In this document: positions 1 to 8,578 of the stretch, one piece after another
How positions within the stretch are numbered: the stretch's first letter is position 1
Layout of the letters: each line of letters opens with the position of its first letter
Assembly (NCBI GenBank): GCA_035949375.1
Contig: DASZIG010000060.1
Coordinates: 57,148 to 121,147 of the forward strand
Source of the DNA: Gp13-AA77 sp035949375
GTDB lineage: Bacteria > Acidobacteriota > Terriglobia > UBA7540
DNA: 64,000 bases
Direction of reading: 5' to 3'
The notes under the pieces: model-generated
Database searches by the model: none
What the model saw: the letters and a program-made list of their open reading frames with translations, nothing else
What the model was told of the DNA's origin: nothing
Made by a program: the position numbers and the translations under genes

Positions 1-322
1 AGATCACGGACAGCCTGCCGCTCGGGCTGATTTTGTAGATGGTGCCGCAATCGGCGCAGCCCGTGCCTCCGGCCGCCGTTGTTCCCCACAGGTCACCGTC
101 CGGGCCTTGGACCAGAGACACAAATCGTGGGGAAGATCCATCCGTTCCGTTGAAGCTCGACAAGACGGTGAACGTCTGTCCTAGTGCGACGAGGGAACTG
201 AACGCCCAAAAGGCGCAGAGAACGGCGACACCGTTGAACAGACCAATCGCCCGGCGCCTATTCGTGCGCTCCGAGGGCGGCACAACCACTGACTCAACAA
301 ATCTCCGAAGTGCTTCGAGCAT
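1..322 (-). CDS. GloVer tandem-repeat protein, N-terminal part (cut by window edge)
   Basis: The first 107 codons of a minus-strand gene run off the left edge. The start is ATG at 322, preceded by AGGAGG about 6 nt upstream. Residues 25-50 form a hydrophobic export signal ending in ALGQ. After it come TFTVLSSFNGTDGSSP and the repeat PDGDLWGTTAAGG..GTIYKISPSG, which is the GloVer tandem-repeat pattern (choice-of-anchor family). The same architecture is complete at 36520-37944, so this is a paralogue. Such proteins are secreted and their function is not known. The signature is clear; length and C-terminus cannot be judged. Confidence 0.85.
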   Translation of the reverse strand, partial: MLEALRRFVESVVVPPSERTNRRRAIGLFNGVAVLCAFWAFSSLVALGQTFTVLSSFNGTDGSSPRFVSLVQGPDGDLWGTTAAGGTGCADCGTIYKISPSGRLSVI

Positions 323-656
323 TCCAGCCTCCTGAGAATTTCGGTCGAGACCCTCCGTTTTCAAACGCAGGCCGGCCCTGGCCCGCCGTGGCTTGAACGA
401 GCGTCCCCGAGCAGGAAGAGAGCGTCATCCGGACCAGTATCGCGCTTTTTGGGGTTGGGACCGAACAAGAGTTATGGGGCGTTGTCCCCGCGCCACAGGG
501 CTCGTCTGAAGTTTTCCGCGCCGTAGAGAAGATCACCCGACCCTGAAACGGATCGCACGCCGCCTTCGCGATCCGGTGGCGCGCGCCGTTTCAAGGTCGG
601 GTTTGTCGTTCGCGGAACACGTGGAGGTCACGCGTCCCGCGATCCGTCAGACCGCA
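323..656. other. Intergenic region with a large stem-loop
   Basis: No gene seen. A long hairpin at 542-596 has an outer stem CCTGAAACGG/CCGTTTCAAGG (one mismatch) and a perfect inner stem GGATCGC/GCGATCC. It lies just downstream of the S53 protease stop on the minus strand and may stabilise or end that transcript. It has no T-run, so it is not a standard intrinsic terminator. The right part presumably holds the promoter of the truncated GloVer gene. Confidence 0.4.
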
Positions 657-3131
657 CTACCACGCGGTGTTGAACACCAGGTTATAGGCATTGACGCTGC
701 CGATTCCGGTTGCGAAGTCCCAACCGGGGGTGGCGCCGAACGAAGGCTGGTAGGCCGCAGCGCCGGTGGTCGGCGTTATGACCGTCGTGCACTTGGCGCC
801 GGTACCGCCGCCGCCGGATATCTTGCAGATGGGAACCCCGGTATAACCCCCACCCTTAACGGTGAGAGTCACGGCAGTCACCTTCTTGGTGGTCGTGTTG
901 ATGGTCGCCGTGCATTTCGCCTGAACTCCACCGGCGTAGATCGTGGTACCCGTGGGTGAAAGGTATTTCGACTTGTTGGAGGGCGCGTCGATGGTGCACG
1001 TCGGCGTGCTGGTGTAATTTGACCCCGGAGCCTTCAATGTAAGGCTGGCGATGGCTTGCGTGCCGAGGGTGCCGTAGGTGCTGGTGGACGGCTTATAGCA
1101 GTCGGCTTTGAAAGCGGTGCCGTTGTAAACACAATCGACGTCGTTATCGCCCTGGGTCACGTCGTAGAAGGTGCAGGTGGTCGAGCCGGATTGGTTGACG
1201 GAGTAACAGGCGCTGTTGCCCGTCGCACCGAACTCGCTTTTGGCGATGGAGTAATACGTGGGGTCAGGATTCCCCGCGCGAATGCTCCACTTCTGGTCCA
1301 CAAGCGCTTGAATGGCGGCCATGGCCGGCGATCCGACCGAGGTTCCGCCTACGCCCGACCAGGTGCTGGGAGCGCCCGCGCACGAGGTTCCGCCGTTGGT
1401 GGTATCCGAGTAGCAGAGGACGACGTAGTGGCTCCAGAGGCCGTTGCTGCCAAACAGTGAAACATCCGGCACGTCGCGCACACCGTCCGCCGGGTTGCCA
1501 AAGATGCCCGATTGCCAGGTGGGTTTGGCGTAGCCGGCGCACGTGCTGTCCTCGGTGTAGGCGTAGTTGCTGTTTCCCGCTCCGGTGGCGCAGCCGCTCG
1601 GGCCGCCGCTGCCGGCCGCCGTGCTCAGGAAATCGGCCTCGCCGGTGGTGCTGTTGCAGAAGCCCGATGTTCCATAGGGTGCCGTATAGCCTTCGACGTG
1701 GTAGATCAGGTAGCTGGCGCAGGAGTCGTTCCAGGGAACCTCCGGAATGTAGGACTTGGCCGAGTTAAAGTAGGTGCCGTTGGTCGAGTTCCAGTAGGTG
1801 GATTGAGGTGCGCCGCCTTCGAGGGAGTTGTAAAGGTCCTCGAAATCGGTGCCGCCGACCGAGACGTTGTACACGCTCTCGCCCCAACCGGTAACACCGA
1901 TGCCTGGGTAGGCGTAGCTGCCGCCATTCGTGAAATCCACGGCGCAGCCGGATGCACCATCGTCGCCGGCGGAAACAAACACCGAGACGCCGGCTGCGGC
2001 CGCCGACTGGAACGCTGAGTTGAAGGCCGCATTGGACGTCGCGCCGTTCAACACCTCGCACACGCCATAGCTCATGCTGAGGACGGCGGGGGGGCTGCCG
2101 GCGCTGATCAGGTTTTGGATCGCGAGCAGGCCGCCGAAGGTGGTGCCGGTATCGGCGCAGGAGGCCAGTTCTGCCGTGGCACCGGGGGCGATGGCAGTCA
2201 CCATCTCCACGTCGAGGTCGGCCTCGATGTCGTCCCCATTGGCGCCGGGATCGGTGCAGTTGCCGGCAGAGTTCGGGTGTACCGTGCTGAGGGTGCCCCC
2301 GTAGGTGGTCAGGCCGAATTTGCTCTGATAGGTGGCCCAGTCGTTGCTATAGGAATCGGAATCCTCCACTACTACAACCGTCTGGCCCTGGCCGTAGTAG
2401 CCCGCGGTATAAACCGGACTCACGTTGTAGATGGTCTGGAAGTCGCCGGGTACCAGCGCGTAGTAAGTGTTGCTGCCGCTGGTAAACGTGTACTGGGCGC
2501 GACGCGTGGTCATTGGTTTGGGCATGAAGTTGTGCAGGGAGACGACGCCTGCCACGGCCGGGGCAAGGGCCTCCGGGATTTGGGGGTCGCTCATGTTGGC
2601 GATGTGCCGCTCGCCGTTGACTTCGAGGTAGTGAATCTCAGTGTGGAAGGCCTCGTTGACCTCGCCGGCGTTGCCGGAGAAGTCGATCACGGTGCGGTTG
2701 GGGTAGACGTGGCCGATCGTAAAGCCGTGGGAGGCCAGCCAGTCCTTCACGGTGTTCACGTCTTCGTCCGCCAGGCCGTATCTCTCTCCTTGTTGCTCCG
2801 CCGTCAGCCAGTGGCGGAAATTGGGTGAAGATTTATCCGAGAGCTCATTGATGTACTCGTCGAACTGGCCCTCGAGTTCGGGTGCGCGCTTCAACTGGAG
2901 CAGCATGTGCTCCAGCGGCAGGTCGTTAGGCACGCGGCCGCGATCGTTCTTGAGATTGGCCTCGGGACGCGTGTTGTTGACGAGGGTCACGAGCCGGGTT
3001 TCATCGACCGGCCGGGTGATGAGAATGGGCCGCTGACCACCCTCCGCCCCGAACGGGCGAGAAAGGTAGCGGGAGCTGAAAGCGAGCGTGAAAGCGGCAA
3101 TCGCGAAAGCGACGCCGATCTTCTTGGTCAT
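657..3131 (-). CDS. S53 family (sedolisin/pro-kumamolisin) secreted serine protease
   Basis: Predicted secreted endopeptidase of 824 aa, active in the periplasm or outside the cell, probably at acid pH as in the S53 family. Residues 1-30 are an N-terminal signal segment. Residues about 40-205 match the pro-kumamolisin activation domain. The catalytic core contains Glu303 and Asp307 (DDIEADLDVEM), the oxyanion Asp390 (SAGDDGASGC) and the nucleophile Ser598 (GVGGTSVGSP). The calcium-site residues look conserved: FYDVTQGDN near 657 and PGWDFATGIGS near 805. Between these two sites sits an insert of about 100 residues made of two related Gly-rich beta repeats (about 690-790) that minimal kumamolisins lack. 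The start ATG has GAGGTG upstream. It is monocistronic and read away from pilB. Confidence 0.93.
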   Translation of the reverse strand: MTKKIGVAFAIAAFTLAFSSRYLSRPFGAEGGQRPILITRPVDETRLVTLVNNTRPEANLKNDRGRVPNDLPLEHMLLQLKRAPELEGQFDEYINELSDKSSPNFRHWLTAEQQGERYGLADEDVNTVKDWLASHGFTIGHVYPNRTVIDFSGNAGEVNEAFHTEIHYLEVNGERHIANMSDPQIPEALAPAVAGVVSLHNFMPKPMTTRRAQYTFTSGSNTYYALVPGDFQTIYNVSPVYTAGYYGQGQTVVVVEDSDSYSNDWATYQSKFGLTTYGGTLSTVHPNSAGNCTDPGANGDDIEADLDVEMVTAIAPGATAELASCADTGTTFGGLLAIQNLISAGSPPAVLSMSYGVCEVLNGATSNAAFNSAFQSAAAAGVSVFVSAGDDGASGCAVDFTNGGSYAYPGIGVTGWGESVYNVSVGGTDFEDLYNSLEGGAPQSTYWNSTNGTYFNSAKSYIPEVPWNDSCASYLIYHVEGYTAPYGTSGFCNSTTGEADFLSTAAGSGGPSGCATGAGNSNYAYTEDSTCAGYAKPTWQSGIFGNPADGVRDVPDVSLFGSNGLWSHYVVLCYSDTTNGGTSCAGAPSTWSGVGGTSVGSPAMAAIQALVDQKWSIRAGNPDPTYYSIAKSEFGATGNSACYSVNQSGSTTCTFYDVTQGDNDVDCVYNGTAFKADCYKPSTSTYGTLGTQAIASLTLKAPGSNYTSTPTCTIDAPSNKSKYLSPTGTTIYAGGVQAKCTATINTTTKKVTAVTLTVKGGGYTGVPICKISGGGGTGAKCTTVITPTTGAAAYQPSFGATPGWDFATGIGSVNAYNLVFNTAW

Positions 3132-3376
3132 AAAACACCTCGGGGATCAAGGATGTGTACCAGAACCCGGGTCGCGGTTTCCGACAGCCGGATGGAAGCG
3201 CCCAGGTTCAGGAAAGCTCCACTTTGGTCATCCAGAGCCCGAGCAGTATACACCCCAACCGTGCTCGCTCGTAATCGCAATTTTGACCCCGAGGCCCGCC
3301 GCCCGAAAGCTTGGGTTTGACGTTTCCGTTTCGATCTTGCTGCCAAGATTTCACCCGGGACCGCCGATAGAGAGTA

Positions 3377-5125
3377 GTGGAGGTTAATACTCTCTTGATC
3401 CCGCGGATCGGTGAAACCCTAGTCAAGTCCGGAGTGATTTCCGAGGCGCAACTCGATGACGCGCTCGCTTACCAGCGTGCCCAGGGGGGCAGGCTGGGCG
3501 CGGTGCTCGTGAACCTCGGCCTCGCAACCGAGGATCAAGTTACCAAGGCCTTGGCAGAGCGTCTGGGAGCTGCGGCCCAGAATCTGGCTGACTTCCAGCC
3601 GGGACCCGACATCCTGCGACTGGTGCCGGTCGAGGCCGCCCGCAAGCATCAACTCGTTCCTCTGGAGCGCGTAGGCTCCACGCTTCGGGTCGCCATGACG
3701 GACCCCACGGATATGCTGGCGCTCGACGAGATCCGGTTCATGACGGGTCTGGACGTGGAGGGGCTCCTGGCCTCGGAAACCGCGATTCTGCAGGCCCTCG
3801 GGCGTTGGTATGGCACGGCCGAGGACGACGCGCGCAAGAAGCAACTTCAGGATCTGGTGGGCTTCATCGATGCCGAACACGCCGCCAGCGTGGAGCTCGA
3901 AGGCGAAGACGACTCCGCCCTCAATCTCGCCTCGTTCGAGAAGGCCGCCGAGGAAGCGCCGGTGATCCGCCTGGTCAACTACATCCTGATGGACGCTGTC
4001 CGGCGCGGTGCGAGCGATATTCACCTCGAGCCTTACGAGCGCCAGTACCGCGTTCGCTACAGAATCGACGGCGTGCTGCAGGAGGTGATGGAGCCTCCGC
4101 TGAGACTGCGGGACACCATCACCAGCCGGGTCAAGATCATGGCGCGCCTGGATATCGCGGAGAAGCGCCTGCCGCAGGACGGCCGCATCATGCTGCAGTT
4201 GCAGCTCGAGGGCCGCAAGAAGCAGATCGATCTGAGGGTTTCGGTGTTGCCCACCCTGTATGGTGAGAAAGTCGTAATGCGGCTGCTCGATAAGGAAAAC
4301 CTGCAGCTGGACATGACGAGGCTGGGTTTTGAGCCCGAATCGCTCGAGAAATTTCAGAAAGCCATCTTCAAGCCTTACGGTATGGTGCTGGTGACGGGTC
4401 CCACGGGCAGCGGCAAGACCAACACGCTCTATTCCTCCATCTCGCAATTGAACAAGCCGGAGACCAACATCCTGACGGCGGAGGATCCGGTGGAGTTTCA
4501 TCTGCCGGGCATCAATCAAGTGCAGATGAAGGAGCAGATCGGGCTGAATTTTGCCGCCGCGCTGCGCTCCTTCTTGCGGCAGGACCCCAACATCATCCTG
4601 GTGGGTGAGATCAGGGACTTCGAGACGGCCGAAATCGCGATCAAAGCGGCGCTCACCGGCCATCTGGTGCTCTCGACCCTGCACACGAATGACGCCCCGT
4701 CCAGCGTCACCCGCTTGATGAACATGGGCGTGGAAGCCTTTCTGGTGGCGACCTCGGTCCATTTGATCTGCGCGCAACGCCTGGTGCGAAGGCTCTGCCG
4801 CGCATGCAGCGTCGCCGACAACCCCGGGTTCAGGGCGCTGGTTGACGCCGGATACGCGCCCGAGGAGGCCCATACGGTCACGCCGTACAAGGCGCGCGGC
4901 TGCCCGGCCTGCCAGGGGCGCGGCTACAAGGGACGTGTGGGCCTTTACGAGGTTTTGGAGATCACCGAAGAACTGCGGGAAATGATCCTCGCCGGAGCCT
5001 CGTCGCTCGACCTGCGGCGGCGGGCGATCGAACTGGGAATGGTGACCTTGCGACGCAGCGGCCTGATCAAGGTGGCGGCGGGCATGACCAGCCTGGAAGA
5101 AGTGATGAGGGAGTCGGTGGCGTAG
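3377..5125 (+). CDS. pilB: Type IV pilus assembly ATPase PilB (GspE family)
   Basis: Cytoplasmic hexameric ATPase that powers pilus extension; 582 aa from a GTG start. Residues 8-65 are the N-terminal MshEN-like domain (IGETLVKSGVISEAQLDDAL). The ATPase core shows Walker A GPTGSGKT at 341-348, the Walker B region ILVGEIRD with Glu411, and the His box TLHTNDA. A zinc-binding tetracysteine follows: Cys474, Cys477, Cys509 and Cys512. This zinc site separates PilB/GspE from PilT. A TTG at 3395 is an alternative start, because GGAGGT lies 10 nt before it and the family usually begins close to the IGE motif. It is first in a pilB-pilT-pilC run; pilins and the PilMNOPQ proteins are not in this window. 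Confidence 0.95.
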   Translation: MEVNTLLIPRIGETLVKSGVISEAQLDDALAYQRAQGGRLGAVLVNLGLATEDQVTKALAERLGAAAQNLADFQPGPDILRLVPVEAARKHQLVPLERVGSTLRVAMTDPTDMLALDEIRFMTGLDVEGLLASETAILQALGRWYGTAEDDARKKQLQDLVGFIDAEHAASVELEGEDDSALNLASFEKAAEEAPVIRLVNYILMDAVRRGASDIHLEPYERQYRVRYRIDGVLQEVMEPPLRLRDTITSRVKIMARLDIAEKRLPQDGRIMLQLQLEGRKKQIDLRVSVLPTLYGEKVVMRLLDKENLQLDMTRLGFEPESLEKFQKAIFKPYGMVLVTGPTGSGKTNTLYSSISQLNKPETNILTAEDPVEFHLPGINQVQMKEQIGLNFAAALRSFLRQDPNIILVGEIRDFETAEIAIKAALTGHLVLSTLHTNDAPSSVTRLMNMGVEAFLVATSVHLICAQRLVRRLCRACSVADNPGFRALVDAGYAPEEAHTVTPYKARGCPACQGRGYKGRVGLYEVLEITEELREMILAGASSLDLRRRAIELGMVTLRRSGLIKVAAGMTSLEEVMRESVA

Positions 5126-5227
5126 GGACGAACCTGTCGCCGGCCTGTGTTACAAGCGGCCCGCCCCAGCCGCCGCCGCCTTGGGCGCGGCGACGGGCGC
5201 CATCAGGTGGGAATCGAAGGAGCGGAT

Positions 5228-6349
5228 ATGACTGCACCGGCACTGCCGGAATTGTTGAAACGGCTGGTGGAACAGCATGGGTCTGACCTTCACCTGACCG
5301 CCGCCAGCCCCCCAAGGCTGCGCATCAACGGCGAGCTTCTGCCCTGCCAGGATCTTCAGGCGCTTGCCCCGGGCGACACCCGGGAGCTTGCCTACAGCGT
5401 CCTCACGGATTCGCAGAAGCATCGGTTCGAAGAGGACCGCGAGCTCGACTTCTCCTTCGGTGTGAAAAACCTCGGACGTTTCCGCGCCAATCTCTTCATG
5501 CAGCGAGGTTCGGTCGGAATGGTGCTGCGCCTGATCCCCTGGGAGACCCGCAGCTTCGAAGACCTGGGCCTTCCCCCGGTGGTGCGCGCGCTTTGCGACA
5601 AACCGCGCGGCTTGGTCCTGGTCACCGGGCCGACCGGCAGCGGAAAATCGACCACCCTCGCCACCATGATCGACCTGATCAACAATACCCGCCACGGGCA
5701 CATCGTCACCATCGAGGACCCTATCGAATTCGTCCACGGCCACAAGAACTGCCTGGTGAACCAGCGGGAACTCGGAAGCGACACGTCGTCGTTTGCGATC
5801 GCGCTGCGGGCGGTGCTGCGGGAGGACCCTGACGTGGTGCTCATCGGAGAAATGCGCGACCTCGAGACCGTGGAAGCCGCGCTGCGCATCGCCGAGACGG
5901 GTCATCTGACATTCGGAACCCTGCACACGAACTCTGCGGCTTCGACGATCAATCGCATTATCGATGTCTTTCCCGCCTACCAGCAGTCGCAAATCCGCAC
6001 GCAGCTTTCCATGGTGCTCGAGGCCGTCCTCTGCCAGACTTTGCTGCCGCGCTCCGACGGCTCGGGGCGCGTCATGGCGATGGAGGTGCTGGTGCCTACC
6101 GGCGCCGTCCGCAATCTTATCCGGGAAGACAAGGTTCACCAGATCTATTCCGCCATGCAGTCGGGCCAGGACAAGCATGGGATGCAGACGTTTAATCAGG
6201 CCTTGTGCTGGCTTTACCAACAGGGCGCGATTGCCCTGGAGGTTGCGCGCCAGTGCTCGCACAACGTCGAGGAATTGGACGCCATGGTGCGCCGGTCGAC
6301 TCCGCAGCAGCCCATTCAATCGCGCGCGGAGCGAGGTCCGGCGCGATGA
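5228..6349 (+). CDS. pilT: Type IV pilus retraction ATPase PilT
   Basis: Cytoplasmic ATPase that drives pilus retraction and twitching; 373 aa. The start ATG at 5228 has GAAGGAG ideally spaced upstream; in-frame codons further upstream lack a ribosome site and family similarity. Residues 1-110 are the PAS-like N-domain (GSDLHLTAASPPRLRINGE). Walker A GPTGSGKS is at 134-141, the Asp box and IGEMRDLET follow, then the His box TFGTLHTNSA. The C-terminal signature AVRNLIRE is the PilT-specific AIRNLIRE motif needed for retraction. There is no zinc tetracysteine, unlike PilB. It lies about 100 nt after pilB and 40 nt before pilC, in line with one operon. Confidence 0.95.
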   Translation: MTAPALPELLKRLVEQHGSDLHLTAASPPRLRINGELLPCQDLQALAPGDTRELAYSVLTDSQKHRFEEDRELDFSFGVKNLGRFRANLFMQRGSVGMVLRLIPWETRSFEDLGLPPVVRALCDKPRGLVLVTGPTGSGKSTTLATMIDLINNTRHGHIVTIEDPIEFVHGHKNCLVNQRELGSDTSSFAIALRAVLREDPDVVLIGEMRDLETVEAALRIAETGHLTFGTLHTNSAASTINRIIDVFPAYQQSQIRTQLSMVLEAVLCQTLLPRSDGSGRVMAMEVLVPTGAVRNLIREDKVHQIYSAMQSGQDKHGMQTFNQALCWLYQQGAIALEVARQCSHNVEELDAMVRRSTPQQPIQSRAERGPAR

Positions 6350-6389
6350 GCGCGCGCTGCACAAAATCCGGCCAGGAGGCCGATCGCCA

Positions 6390-7595
6390 ATGGCAATCGT
6401 GAGGTCACAGACCGCTCCGCCCGGTCGCGGACACCTTACTGGGCGCTTCGGTGCGCACCCGGTCACGCGCGCCGCTACTCGAAGGAACTCAGCGGCGGCC
6501 GAGGACAAGTCGGCGGCCGGGACTGCCTGGCTCGCCCGGCTAGGGGTCGGGAAGCTCAAAGTCAAGAGCAAGGACCTTGCCATATTTACGCGACAGTTTG
6601 GCGTGATGCTGGGATCGGGCCTGCCCTTGGTCCAGGCGCTTGAGATTCTCGCGGAGCAGCAGCAGAACAAGGGCTTTGGAAAAGCGTTGAGTGGTATCCG
6701 CAGCTCGGTGGAGAGCGGCTCCACGCTTTCCGGCGCCTGCCGGCAATACCCCCGCGTTTTCGACCCCTTGTACACCAACATGCTCGAAGCCGGAGAAACG
6801 GGCGGGGTGCTCGAAGCTGTGCTGCAGCGTCTGGCCGCCCACCTGGAGAAGAGCGTCAAGCTCCGGGCGGCGGTGAAGTCCGCCTTGATCTATCCGGTGG
6901 CGGTTCTGGTGATTGCACTGGGCGTGGTGGTGATGCTGCTCTGGAAGGTGGTGCCCATCTTCGGCACCTTGTTCGCGGGACTGAACGCTACGCTGCCCCT
7001 GCCCACGCGCCTGGTGATGGCGCTCAGCAACTTCGTGAGCCATTATATCGCCGTGCTCGGGCTGGGCGTGGCGGGCGGCGTGGTGGCGCTCAAGCGATAC
7101 TACCGCACGCCTCGCGGCCGGCGCGTGCTTGACGGCGTCGTGCTCAAGCTTCCCGCCGTCGGCGTCCTGCTGCGCAAGATCGCCGTGGCGCGCTTTTCAC
7201 GCACGCTCTCCACGCTGATCACGAGCGGTGTGCCCATGCTCGAATCGCTCGAGATCACGTCGCGCACCGCCGGCAATGCCGTCATCGAGGAAGCCGTCAA
7301 CATGGTGCGTCGCGAAGTGGAGGCGGGGCACGACGTGTCCACCCCCATGCGCCGCAGCGGAGCCTTCCCGCACATGGCGGTCCAGATGGTGGCCGTGGGG
7401 GAACAGACCGGCGCGCTCGACTCCATGCTGCAAAAGGTCGCGGAGTTCTACGAGGACGAAGTGGACGTGGCCGTGGCCGACCTGCTGGCGGCGATGGAAC
7501 CCGCCATCATCGTCTTCCTGGGCACAGTGGTGGGCGGCATTGTGATCTCCATGTACCTGCCGCTCTTTAGCCTGATTTCTAAACTGGCGGGTTGA
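6390..7595 (+). CDS. pilC: Type IV pilus inner-membrane platform protein PilC (GspF family)
   Basis: Polytopic inner-membrane protein that couples the PilB and PilT motors to pilin assembly; 401 aa. ATG 6390 is chosen because AGGAGG lies 10 nt upstream; the open frame extends back into pilT but without a ribosome site. Two T2SSF domains are visible, one from about residue 60 (LAIFTRQFGVMLGSGLPLVQAL) and one from about 265 (VARFSRTLSTLITSGVPMLESL). Three hydrophobic stretches are present, near 165-190, 215-235 and at the C-terminus. Residues 1-45 are basic and polar and may contact the motors. It converges on recR, with 52 nt between the stops. Confidence 0.94.
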   Translation: MAIVRSQTAPPGRGHLTGRFGAHPVTRAATRRNSAAAEDKSAAGTAWLARLGVGKLKVKSKDLAIFTRQFGVMLGSGLPLVQALEILAEQQQNKGFGKALSGIRSSVESGSTLSGACRQYPRVFDPLYTNMLEAGETGGVLEAVLQRLAAHLEKSVKLRAAVKSALIYPVAVLVIALGVVVMLLWKVVPIFGTLFAGLNATLPLPTRLVMALSNFVSHYIAVLGLGVAGGVVALKRYYRTPRGRRVLDGVVLKLPAVGVLLRKIAVARFSRTLSTLITSGVPMLESLEITSRTAGNAVIEEAVNMVRREVEAGHDVSTPMRRSGAFPHMAVQMVAVGEQTGALDSMLQKVAEFYEDEVDVAVADLLAAMEPAIIVFLGTVVGGIVISMYLPLFSLISKLAG

Positions 7596-7647
7596 GCCAC
7601 CGCGCGCTTCTCACCTTGGTCACGGCGCCGCGACGCGCCTGCTTCGC

Positions 7648-8247
7648 TCAGATCTCGCGCCGGCCTTCGATAGACTTGACCATGGTCACTTCGTCCGCGA
7701 ACTCCAGCTCCGAGCCCACCGGGATCCCCATGGCGATGCGCGTCACCTTCACGCCCAGCGGCTTGATGAGCTTCGAGAGGTAGACCGCCGTCGCCTCGCC
7801 CTCCACGTTGGGGTTGGTGGCCACGATCAATTCGCGAATCTTGCCGTCCTTCAGGCGCTCGATCAGGCTCTTGAGCTTGAGTTGCTCGGGACCGATGCCC
7901 TGGAGCGGCGACAGGCTCCCGTGCAGCACGTGATAGAGCCCGTGAAACTCGCGCGTCTTCTCGATCGAGATGGCGTTGTAGGGAGTCTCGACGACGCAGA
8001 CCACGGTGGGGTCGCGGCCCGGGTCGATGCACCACGCGCAAGGGTCAGAGTCCGCAAGGTTATTGCAGACGCTGCACAGGCGCACTTTGTCTTTGGCTTC
8101 GATGAGCGCGACCGCCAGGCGTTCCACGTCTTCGCGCGGACCGCGCTCGAGGTGAAAAGCGATGCGCTGTGCCGATTTCTGGCCGATGCCCGGCAGGCGC
8201 TTCAGCTCGTCGATCAGATCGGCCAGGGGCTGAGGGAAATCCTTCAT
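7648..8247 (-). CDS. recR: Recombination mediator RecR
   Basis: DNA-binding recombination protein of the RecFOR pathway; 199 aa, the normal length. The N-terminal helix-hairpin-helix reads LIDELKRLPGIGQKSAQRIAF. The zinc finger uses Cys58, Cys61, Cys70 and Cys73. A Toprim domain follows (VVCVVETPYNAISIEKTREF, then VATNPNVEGEATA). It is the last gene of ffs-dnaX-ybaB-recR, starting 15 nt after the ybaB stop. No clear Shine-Dalgarno is visible, so translation may rely on coupling with ybaB. Confidence 0.96.
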   Translation of the reverse strand: MKDFPQPLADLIDELKRLPGIGQKSAQRIAFHLERGPREDVERLAVALIEAKDKVRLCSVCNNLADSDPCAWCIDPGRDPTVVCVVETPYNAISIEKTREFHGLYHVLHGSLSPLQGIGPEQLKLKSLIERLKDGKIRELIVATNPNVEGEATAVYLSKLIKPLGVKVTRIAMGIPVGSELEFADEVTMVKSIEGRREI

Positions 8248-8262
8248 CGTATAGGCTGCGGA

Positions 8263-8574
8263 TTAGCCGAGACCGGGCAGGTTGAGCCCCCCGGCCAGGT
8301 TGCCCACCCGGCTGGAGAGTTGCTCGTCCACGCGGCGCGCGGCCTCGTTTACCGCCGTCAGCACCAGGTCCTGCAGCATTTCCGCGTCTTTGCCCGCGAA
8401 CACTTCGGGATCGATCTGCACGCTTACCAGATGCTTCCCACCGTTCATGCGCACGGTCACCATGCCGCCACCGGCCGACGCTTCCACCAACAGGTCGTCC
8501 AGTTGCTTTTGCAGTTGCTCCTGCATCTGCTGGACTTGCTTCATGATCTGCTGCATCTGTTGCAGATTCTTCAT
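8263..8574 (-). CDS. ybaB: YbaB/EbfC family nucleoid-associated protein
   Basis: Small dimeric DNA-binding protein of 103 aa, thought to shape the nucleoid and commonly encoded between dnaX and recR. The start is the ATG of MKNLQQMQQIMKQ, 4 nt after the dnaX stop; the longer in-frame extension overlaps dnaX and lacks family similarity. Residues 1-30 form a Gln/Met-rich coiled helix, followed by the conserved AGGGMVTVRMNG core and the VQIDPEVF..DAEMLQDLVLTAVNEA segment. The dnaX-ybaB-recR order matches many bacteria and supports the call. Confidence 0.95.
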   Translation of the reverse strand: MKNLQQMQQIMKQVQQMQEQLQKQLDDLLVEASAGGGMVTVRMNGGKHLVSVQIDPEVFAGKDAEMLQDLVLTAVNEAARRVDEQLSSRVGNLAGGLNLPGLG

Positions 8575-8578
8575 TGGT

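Noticed and set aside
3419..4873. 484-codon open frame antisense to pilB
   Set aside because: High G+C makes long antisense frames common; it lacks family similarity and a ribosome site, whereas pilB is certain.
5150..6859. 569-codon open frame antisense to pilT/pilC
   Set aside because: Shadow of two well-supported genes on the other strand; its composition is His/Arg/Gln-rich nonsense.
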